Below are positions 55,566 through 64,000 of a stretch of 64,000 nt of DNA, one piece after another. A program made the translations under genes and the position numbers. How positions within the stretch are numbered: position 1 is the first letter of the stretch; every line of letters starts with the position of its first letter. The notes beneath the pieces are model-generated. The model made no database searches. It had not been told where the DNA came from and saw only the letters and a list, made by a program, of their open reading frames with translations. This DNA is from Sthenelais limicola. Its lineage: Eukaryota; Annelida; Polychaeta; Phyllodocida; Sigalionidae. The stretch spans positions 17,357,708-17,421,707 of the forward strand of contig OW804094.1 of NCBI GenBank assembly GCA_942159475.1, read 5' to 3'.

Positions 55566-55806
55566 AGGGTGAAATCGCCAGAAAATGTACAATTCGCCTT
55601 CACTAAAATCCTCTCAAAATAAACCAGATTTAAGACAAATGAGGTTTAAAATACACCCCAACTTAACCCAACAGATTGTCTGAGTCAAGGCAATACGAAT
55701 TATACCCAGATAAACTTAGTATCTATCATTTCTCAGCCAAATTTACCAGAATTTCATGAATGTGTAGAGACCTGCCAATTGTACATTTCTAGGCGATCTG
55801 ACCCAT
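55566..55806 (-). mobile_element. Family A MITE, CGCCAG subtype
   Basis: AGGGTGAAATCGCCAG to CTAGGCGATCTGACCCA. Confidence 0.83.
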
Positions 55807-55871
55807 AAATTGTTTTATCATGCCCTCATATTCTAACCCGACCACACTAATACTATTCCGTGTGGGCTGAT

Positions 55872-56196
55872 ATACATAGTATTCACTGACGTCACGGCGC
55901 TCGCCGCGGCTTGCCATAATGTGGGTCAACTTTAGCTGGACATGAGTGCTCCAAGCCTCAAAAATGCAGTTTTCACCTCCGAAAGTTTTAGAGAATGTTA
56001 TATAAAGTATGCTGATAGGTTATATGGTCATTTTGTAGTGTGTCATGATGGAATAATAAGTATAATTGCCATTAGCAAACATTTGAAACGGGAAATCCTG
56101 TCGATCTAGTGTCTCCCGCTATCTATGCTGCCACACATTATGGCTGCCAGTGAGGAGAGCCGCTGACTGGGGTGACGTCATGTGAATACTATGTAT
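55872..56196. mobile_element. Family G' MITE with TGACGTCA in both ends
   Basis: ACATAGTATTCACTGACGTC to GACGTCATGTGAATACTATG; TGACGTCA at 55887-55894 and 56173-56180. Inverted near-copy of 25565-25890. Confidence 0.87.
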
Positions 56197-56323
56197 TGTC
56201 GCATTGTCTCTTATGCTATCAGTGTCTTAGGTCGTTGTTAAAAGTAACCCTTTGAGTTTCACATTCTGAGACCTAAGGATTATTCATTATTTATCCCCTT
56301 ATAATCTGTGCGCATATGACTCA

Positions 56324-56419
56324 TACACTCTGTCCAGCCTCTGTAGAACCGAAACCCCAATGCTAGCCTATACCGGTACTCTTTGAAGTCTCGGTTCTAC
56401 AGAGGCTGGACAGAGTATA
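56324..56419. mobile_element. 96-bp hairpin element with about 26-bp perfect arms
   Basis: ACTCTGTCCAGCCTCTGTAG continuing AACCGA pairs exactly with TCGGTTCTACAGAGGCTGGA continuing CAGAGT. TA flanks both sides. The loop is about 40 nt. Confidence 0.85.
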
Positions 56420-56542
56420 CTTGTAAGTGATATTTATGTGGGGAAAGGTGTTGATTGACTGTGGGTTCGTTAAGATATTGTGGTGAATATTATAAATCAG
56501 TGTCACGCACAGCCGGGGGGAAATTGTATCATAAACGGTTCA

Positions 56543-56952
56543 TATGTGTTGTGTTTCAGGAAAATGAGTCATAAGTCGCAAAATTGATATTTTTCATAGT
56601 GTTTTTTCACAAGATCCCTTCATTGAAATGTTCTGATATTTAGAGGGTTTAGCACTTATAGTCATATAAATCCATGTAACAAATTTTGGGACATTGTATT
56701 AAATATATCCTTGCGTTTTGAAGGCCTTTGTATGGAGTATATTTAGTTACTTTACTGATAATTACCCATCCAGAAACATTGCAAACTTTTTTCCAAGAAT
56801 AAAAATATCAAACATAAAATATAGAAATACTTCTTAAATGTCCTACTGTTTACTATCATTAGAATCAGCTTGATCTCCTCTTTTCATATATAATGATATC
56901 TCAAAATCCATATTTTGCGACTTATGACTCATTGTCCTAAAACGAATCACAT
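56543..56952. mobile_element. Family C element, complete
   Basis: TGTGTTGTGTTTCAGGAAAA to TCCTAAAACGAATCACATA. It serves as the reference copy for this family. Confidence 0.75.
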
Positions 56953-57420
56953 ATTAGCCTCAGTGTGTATATATGTGACTTGCTCTCTCCATTGTGAGGT
57001 TTTCTCTAATTTTCTTATTGATTTTTAACAAGTGAACTCAAGGCGTGACTTCTTTCTTCTCAGGTTGCCAGTTAACCGAACGATGAATGTTTGATAGTGA
57101 ATGGATCATTATTTGATTAAAAAGATGTTACAGTTCATTTATTCTATCGAGTGCTTGTATTATTAGAAAAGGTTCTGTATTATATAACTCCCAAGCATTC
57201 TTACTCGCACGAAGCAATTGTGTTTTTCTTTAATTGATGTATTGTATAAATAGTGTATTGGCCACAATCTGAATCTGCTGAAATACTTGGGTCTCAGTTC
57301 TGCTGGTAACTGATGTGTTGGGAAAGTCTGTGGCTTTGGTTGGTTATATGTAATATATGTTATATACCGTATGTTGGTTCGTATATCAAGTATGAATGTG
57401 TTCAAATCTGATATGAGATA

Positions 57421-57659
57421 TGGGTGAAATCGCCAGAAAATGTACAATTCATATTCACCAATCCTCTCAAATAACCCTAATTTAAGACAAAAATCCGATT
57501 CAAAATACAGTTCAATATAATCAGACAGATTTATTGAATGAATACTATATAGAATACACTCAGATTTACTCAGTATTTATCATGTTTCACTCTATTTTAG
57601 CAGAATTTGGGAGATGTGTAGAACTGTAGATTGTGCATTTTCTGAAAATCTGACCCATA
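57421..57659 (-). mobile_element. Family A MITE, one CGCCAG end
   Basis: TGGGTGAAATCGCCAG to CTGAAAATCTGACCCA; the two ends belong to different end subtypes. Confidence 0.85.
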
Positions 57660-58150
57660 TACATCTGCAGAGTGTGAAATGAACCTTTATTACAGAGGTT
57701 CATATTTCAACTGGAAACGTGCTTGATCCAATAATTATACAAGAGGTCACAAGTGTTGTGTATGGTTTAGAAAGTCCGAACTTAGCTCATGGATATCCTT
57801 AAATGATAACCAAATCATGGGCAGGGAAATCTACCCATGATCTGCCAAACCAACGGCTTATTCCAGTTACCAACCAATGTGTAAAGTATTTGCCTAGCAC
57901 ATAATTGCCCATATCTGTGTTTGAAACACACTTTTAGTCCGTGTAAAGCCATTAGTATTTATTAGGAGACTAGCAGATATTCTGTTCTTGTTGGTATGTT
58001 TGGAAGCCGACCTTTTGTGTATTCTGCATGGACAGTTTCGTTATTTTTACTGGTCAACGAGCTCAAAATTATAACTTATATACCTGATCCATCATTCATT
58101 TACCCATGTTAGAAAACCAGGCTTTTATGGAAAGTCCTGCACAGTATGAA
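57660..58150. other. Unassigned intergenic DNA
   Basis: No element or exon recognised. Confidence 0.35.
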
Positions 58151-58152
58151 TA

Positions 58153-58280
58153 CGGGCGTCAGAATGTGTACAGTTAGCCTCTCAAATAACCCTAATTTAA
58201 AACCTTCTTAAACCTAATTTAGGAGAATTTACTGAATATGCAGAACTGCCGATTGTAGGCCTACATTTTTTACGCCTGGC
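58153..58280 (-). mobile_element. Family A MITE, heavily deleted
   Basis: CGGGCGTCAGAATGTGTACA, then AGCCTCTCAAATAACCC, then CTAATTTAGGAGAATTTACT; roughly half the length is lost. Confidence 0.65.
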
Positions 58281-58546
58281 CTACGTACTTTTTTTCTGGG
58301 CAGCTTTCAATGTCTTTTCTCTGGAGAAAATTGCTTCCATATGTCTGTCTACTCCTTGATAAAGAAATTATTGGAAGTACAAATGTATACAATTTGTAAA
58401 AACATTTCTGTTGTGACATCAAAACGCGAATAAGAACGTAGGCCCCTACATCAGTTTAGGTTAGGTACATGCTTTCCCTGTTACTCGTTCCCTGAGTTTT
58501 TAGCTTGTCGAGAGATCTCTGAATAGTTTCTCTTATGCATGTAAGT

Positions 58547-58773
58547 AGGTAAGATTTTCAGAAAATGTACAATTCGCCTTCACCAATCCTCTCAAATAAC
58601 CCACATTTAAGACAAAAATTAGCTTCAAAATGCAGTTTAACATAACAAAACTGATACTTTGAATCAATGCGATACCAAATATACCTGGTATTCATCATTT
58701 CTCAGCCTAATTTGCAAGAAGTTCCTAAAAGTGTAGAGCTGCCAATTGTATATTTTCTGAAAATCTGACCCAC
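58547..58773 (-). mobile_element. Family A MITE, complete
   Basis: GTAAGATTTTCAG to CTGAAAATCTGACCCA. Confidence 0.86.
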
Positions 58774-60031
58774 GTAGAAACTCGGCATCTCTGAGAGTGG
58801 TCGGTAAAAACGATATTCGCTGTTAAACTTCTCGGGTCAATAATCTCATTGTCATGGCAACACAAAACTCATTATTCATTTTCCCTCTCAAAATCTAAGT
58901 TGTGTGGAAATGCATGTATTGATATTGCACCCCGTAGTGTAATTTGTCTTAAATCATTTTCAATTTGATATCTAAGTTGATGGACGACTTTGTTAAATTA
59001 ATCATGTCTTATGGAAGAGAACACTCTTGTAAGTTTTTTTCCATAATAGATCTGTCATCGTCTTGCTTTAATTAAATAATGTTATCAAGTACTTTGTGTT
59101 GAAACGAACCCTTTCTATTCTATTTATTTTCGATTTGTTGAATTTGGATGAGATGTATTGAATATAACAATCAGCTAACATGTTATGTCACAATTTACTG
59201 TTAATCTATATCAAAGAAAACTGTTTGCTATCCTCCCTCTTTTGTTATCACTTTGGCCCCCTTCTTGGGGTCGGGCAAGCTGCGTTTTTGAAAAATGTCT
59301 TCACGTTTTTTTTATGGGGAAAAACTGTACGTTGTTATACAGAGTATATGTGTGGAAAGAGGCAGAAGGAATAAAGGAATATTAAACAGTGAAGTAAGAA
59401 AATAAAATTGCCTTGCAAACCCAAGACATTTAACGGCTGCGGTCTCGTATATTTCATGTTTCTATACGAGTTGTTTTGTGGATAAAGGGAAGACACTCTA
59501 GGGTGGATCCGAGGACCAAGATAACATCTCAAATGCCCCCTGCAACTTTGCTCGGCGATTTCGCTGTAACAGCTATTAGGGTCTACCACATTTGGGTAGT
59601 CTTTCTGTGAATGGGGCTCTTGAAGTTTCACTCTACTTACTGTGTAAATACATTGGTAAGAGAAACTGCCTTATATCAATTCAATGTGAACAGATGTTCT
59701 TGATATTGATATTGATAATGGTTCATAATAATTCATGAATCCTATTTGAAGTTTTACATCAATACCAACAAATTCTGAGACAGGATTTATTCAAATTCAA
59801 TGTTGCCTGTCTAGTCCCTCATAGAGAGCCTCACACTCCACACATCTGTTTGTGGTTAAGACCAGGCGACGGGAGCGGTCCCCTGTTACCGCAGACTCAT
59901 CTACCAACAAAATTTTGTCGTCGAAAATTGGATCCGGCCTAGAGTGAAGATTAATTTTGAAAAATCAGTTCATGCCTAAAAGAAGTGCACTATCAGTCTG
60001 GGGTATGCTCCCCCGGGAAAGATTTTGTAAA
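58774..60031. other. Unassigned intergenic DNA
   Basis: Several short ORFs without family resemblance; no repeats recognised. Confidence 0.35.
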
Positions 60032-60340
60032 ATGTGATGTGTTTCAGCAAAAAGAGTCACAAGTCTTAAAATTGATATTTTTCGAAGTATTTTATCCCCA
60101 AGATTTCTTTGCGGGAATGTTATCAATTTTTGGGTGTCTAATGTCTAAAGTCGTATGTATACATGTACTACATTTCAAGACTATTAAATATATGCACGTA
60201 TTTCGTAGCCCATCCTAGAGTATATTTAGCTACATTATACTTTACTAGTAATTTGTCCACCCTGAGATATTGCAATTTTTTTTCCAAAAATAAAAATATC
60301 AAACTAAAAATATAGAAAGACTTTTTAGCTGTTCTAATGA
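60032..60340. mobile_element. Family C element, truncated
   Basis: TGTGATGTGTTTCAGCAAAA through CTTTTTAGCTGTTCTAATGA; the far end is missing. Confidence 0.7.
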
Positions 60341-60789
60341 GCATAAAGTTTACATAAGTTCAACTTTATTTTCAGTCACCATTAGGATACTATCATAAAA
60401 ATGGTGACCGCGGGAACCCTGTACCTGGCTGTTGGTAGGGGGCACCACTTACCAGAAGTTATATTAAGCTCCTACCACATGATGGCGCCACTGTTTGCAC
60501 AAATTCCCATTCTCTACATCAGTGGTGTTATTTGTAGTTAAGACCACTTTTTTCCTGCCACCGATCAATTGGTAATTACTACTCATTTGCGTGCAAGACA
60601 ATGAAATTACCTAAATCTAGATAGGATTTATTGTGATGCTTAAAAGGCTCTTCTAAATTAACCTATACGAAGGCATTATTCTTATGGAGTGTCCCAAGCT
60701 TTTTGTTCATTTAGAGGCCTATGATATATTTGCATTACAATTAAAGCGTGGGGCATGTTGGTGGTACACTAGTAGTGTTGATTGGGAGA

Positions 60790-61075
60790 TAACTTTTAAA
60801 TATTTTATTCATTCTGGATTTGCCATGTTGGGACATACTAGAACCATTTAATATTTTATTTATACTAGATTTGCAATGTCGTGACATTCTAGAATTTCCA
60901 TTTTTTTAAATTTTATTTAGGCTGGATTTGCATTTAATATTTTATTTATACTGGATTTGCAATGTCGGGACATTCTAGAATTTCCATTTTTTTAAATTTT
61001 ATTTATGCTGGATTTGCATTTAATATTTTATTTATACTGGGTTTGCAGTGTCGGGACATTCTAGAATTTCCGCCA
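60790..61075 (+). repeat. 86-bp tandem repeat, about 3.3 units
   Basis: CATTTAATATTTTATTTATA starts units at 60845, 60931 and 61017; each unit includes CGGGACATTCTAGAATTTCC or a close variant. Confidence 0.9.
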
Positions 61076-61983
61076 AGTGGACATATATCAAAATCACGCT
61101 ACTACTGGAAAAAAAACAAGACAATAACTTGTAGAAAAAAGGTTTTATTGCAACATGATCTAACACGTTAGATTAAGACAAGGAATGACAGTTAACTACA
61201 GTGAACACAGGACGGCCAATTCCATGTGTCCCAGCTACCCATGCATGGTGTGAGAGGCGGTTGGTGTGAGGTGCGAGCCACCCACAAACAGTAGTACTCC
61301 CTCCCCCTCTCCGTCCTCCGCTGTCTGTTCTCTCCCTCTCTCTCACTCTAGCTCTCCCTGCTCTCACACACTCGCATGTACACATTTAGAGTGAGAGGCG
61401 GAGGTTGTCGGCGACCCGCACACCGCACCATCGCCTCATGAAATGAAGTCAGAATGAAAACATTCGCTCCCAGAAAATCATGAAGATCAACGCATGTAGT
61501 GGTGGTGTCTCAGTGCGTTTTTACGTGGATATTTTTCCGTTTAAATTTTTGTACAATATTATAATTTATATCATCAGTAATCGACCCCATTATAATATAT
61601 TACACAGGTTTGGCTATGATTACGGTATTATTATTATATCTATAACCAAGTCGCACCCTCAGAAAAATGAATCCATCATTGCCTTTATGCGATCATAACG
61701 GCAATAATATCGTAGTAGAGTTGGAGGGGCAGTAGGGGTGGTCTGTTCCATCAATGATCGATGTTCAAAGGAATAAAGGGGGTCGGCGATGCGATTATTT
61801 TGAATCATTGTTATTTTTACAATCACTACGTCATCATAATCCCAATAATTAATAATTGTTACAATCATTCTTCCCACCGAAGGCCAATTCTGCGAGGTCT
61901 GAGAGTTTATATTCATATAGTGAGTGAGTGATATGTGTGTGGCGCGACCATAGCTCCCAGCGCCCAGAGCTAAGAGATATAAT

Positions 61984-62061
61984 CTGTATTATATAAGAGA
62001 GAGAATAAGGACCCTGGAGACAGACGCTTTGGATAGCGAGGCAGAGCTGGGACAACAGGAG
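61984..62061 (+). promoter_or_regulatory. TATA box and presumed 5' leader
   Basis: TATTATATAAGAGAGAG at 61987 contains TATATAAG. A start site about 30 bp downstream would give a leader of roughly 45 nt before the ATG at 62062. Functional use is inference. Confidence 0.4.
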
Positions 62062-62115
62062 CTATGGTCGTCACACTGGCACGGACAACATGCGCTGCCT
62101 TCAAGACTTTGTACA
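62062..62115 (+). CDS. Possible first coding exon of a gene running right
   Basis: ATG at 62062 opens 18 codons, MVVTLARTTCAAFKTLYK, ending in TACAAG followed by the donor-like GTAGAA. A TATA box lies about 70 bp upstream. No protein family is recognised in so short a piece and no second exon was found before the right edge. It may equally be non-coding. Confidence 0.3.
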
Positions 62116-62926
62116 AGGTAGAATTCTACTTCACATGCTTCTCTTCCCTCCTCCTCCTCCTCCTCCTCCCCGTATCCCCCCCAAAACTCTGCTGCGAGCC
62201 TCCCAAGAAGTTTCAGTACCGGGCCAAACAACGGCAAACATAGAATATACATCATTGTATCAACTGTACAAAAGGTGATGATGCTTGCAGAAAATTGAAT
62301 TTTTTTTATACAAAGAATCAACATTAAACTACCAAAACATAACCTTTCCTCCTTCGCTGCAATTTCTTCGTTTTTTAAAATTCTCATCGAATCTCCTCCT
62401 CTTGATTCGTTCATCGTCTCATTGATTCCTTGGTATTGTGGTGCGATGATTCATTCTGCTTATAATATTCGTTTTCAATCAATCAATCAAGTCTTTAACG
62501 TGACGAATGTGTGAACTATCTACAAGTTGTGGATGCTGCCCTGACCTCCTCAACCCCCTCCTCCTCCTCCGTCTCCTCCTGTGCTTCCTCACCCTGGAGG
62601 TATCTACCCCAGGAGGGGGGTGGTGTGAGGGAGGGGTGGAGGTGGGAACCACTTCTACTAGAAGAGAGTAAGGCGCGGGTTGTTTGCGCCAGGTATTGTA
62701 CACTGTCGGGAGGGCCTGCTTCTACGGCTGCCAACGATTGTGTATGTTTATATATATGGTCATTATCAAGTTCTCGCCCTACCCCACAGGGGAGGGGATC
62801 TCTAACAAACAGTTACTGTGTAGTAGACTTCACTCACTCTCCCCAACACTACACACATCACGCATCCTCCTCGCCATCCTCGTGTTTCCGCTTCACTCCT
62901 CGTGACTCTGCAACAACAGCACAAAT
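62116..62926. other. C/T-rich and simple-sequence DNA
   Basis: CTCCTCCTCCTC runs at 62148-62170 and 62550-62580 produce low-complexity ORFs on both strands. No repeat family was recognised. Confidence 0.4.
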
Positions 62927-63032
62927 GTTACCAACGAGTAGAGATTGTTACCAACGAGTAGAGATTGTTACCGATCAGTAGAGATTGGAGATTGTTACCA
63001 ACCAGTAGAGATTGTTACCAACCAGTAGAGAT
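62927..63032 (+). repeat. 20-bp tandem repeat, 5 units
   Basis: GTTACCAACGAGTAGAGATT and variants (GATCAGTAG, AACCAGTAG) in tandem, with one 8-bp insertion (GGAGATTG). Confidence 0.9.
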
Positions 63033-63066
63033 TAGTCAGAAAGAAAGAAATCAATTAGCGGGCTAG

Positions 63067-63510
63067 ACCAGAGTCTCCGCGCATTTGCACTCAAGAAATT
63101 CAAGGCTTTTCAAATTGAAAGGTTATTTTGATGATTTTTATTCTTAATCTTGGGAAGTTTCGACGAAATCTTTTTTCCATGAAGATTTTGGGTTAAAAAT
63201 AGAATTTAGGATGAAATTCGACAAGTTGTATGAGATTTCAAAAATACTTTTTTAGTGATTTTCCGGGCCGACAGATATCAATGACTTTTCAGAACCTAGA
63301 TGCTGGTGGGACCTGATGTATTTAACAAGTTAACAAGTTTTATATTCATATTTTATGACTTTTTCATCGTTCACTTTATGAGTCTGTGGAAGGGGTAAGA
63401 GGGGCGAATCAGGGGAAAGCAGAATCTTATCTTTTAAAAATCAAGGCCATTTAATGGATTCCAACAGGACTCAAGGTCCATGTTATGATTTTCCAGGCCC
63501 TTCGACAGAA
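63067..63510. mobile_element. Family K-like element, diverged
   Basis: CCAGAGTCTCCGCGC at the left with TTCAAGGCTTTTC and CAAGGCCATTTAATGGATTC inside, as in 34517-34935. The right terminus is not clear. Confidence 0.45.
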
Positions 63511-64000
63511 ATGCCAATTTTATCTTGGCATTGCTAGGGTGCATGGATTAGCTTCTACCAGGGACAGATTTCTAGGAGTCACCGTGTATAGGGACGAGTT
63601 CTATCATTGCTTGGAGGGGAGTGGCTCCAAAACATGTCTAGCTTCCCCCATCAGGTGACCCATAATTTATCTCAACGAGTTTCTTTTCTTTTCATATCAA
63701 TCATTAAGTTTAACCAAATTATTATTTACAAAGAATTTTAGACAGCAAAATTATTGCCAGATACTTCCTTTTTCTTTGAACTAAGAATTAATGAAGAAAA
63801 TGGTATATCATGAAAAAAAGTCAAGGGACAATGTTGATGAAACTAGTTATGCTCCTGGACAACGTTACCTATAGTAATGCTATGTTGATTTTTTTGCTTT
63901 CAGAACATGAATTGGCAACAAGTCTGACAACGTATCCCAACTAAACAGTTAATTTTGCAACCAGTCAATAATTTGCAACCAGACTAATAAGTAATAAGTA
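63511..64000. other. Unassigned right edge
   Basis: No exon, repeat family or inverted repeat recognised. Confidence 0.35.

Noticed and set aside
62511..62981. 156-codon Ser-rich frame near the right end
   Set aside because: It comes from CTC/TCC simple sequence and has an equally long shadow on the other strand.

Overview
This window reads as nuclear DNA of an invertebrate animal. It is AT-rich, its genes have short exons with clean GT/AG boundaries, introns run to several kb, and small inverted-repeat transposons (MITEs) are very dense. The species cannot be fixed from the sequence; a marine deuterostome (hemichordate or lancelet type) or a lophotrochozoan is an inference only.

Three protein-coding genes are supported by exon-by-exon reconstruction with matching codon phases. 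(1) On the + strand, 201-11345, are the last ten exons of a class V (PLP-dependent, cysteine-desulfurase-like) aminotransferase family gene; its 5' part lies left of the window. (2) On the - strand, 42126 down to 27202, is a complete six-exon UBE2W gene (ubiquitin-conjugating enzyme E2 W, 152 aa). (3) On the + strand, 42334-52558, is a complete five-exon BPNT2/IMPAD1 gene (Golgi PAP phosphatase, 384 aa). UBE2W and BPNT2 are head to head, their start codons only 207 bp apart, so they very likely share a bidirectional promoter. A TATA box and a possible first coding exon near 62 kb hint at a fourth gene running off the right edge. The three identified genes have unrelated jobs: PLP chemistry, N-terminal ubiquitylation and Golgi nucleotide clearance.

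Most other DNA is repeats. The main family, here called A (about 240 bp, ends TGGGTCAG...CTGACCCA, TA-flanked), has about 26 whole or partial copies. Families B (about 340 bp, TAGGGGA ends), C (about 400 bp), D, E (TTAA-flanked fold-back), G (TGACGTCA inside both ends), H, L, M and several single hairpin elements fill introns and intergenic DNA. There are also tRNA-derived SINEs, a GIY-YIG retroelement fragment, and tandem arrays with periods of 49, 11, 44, 127, 293, 4, 86 and 20 bp.

The most striking observations concern splicing. The first exon in the window ends in a 49-bp tandem array that repeats its exon end plus 5' splice site 12 times. UBE2W has the mirror case: a 3' splice site plus the first 50 nt of an exon is present three times. 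In two introns of the aminotransferase gene the family A terminus places the branch-point consensus CTGAC 24-27 nt before the acceptor, and in UBE2W a family A element begins three bases beyond a donor hexamer.
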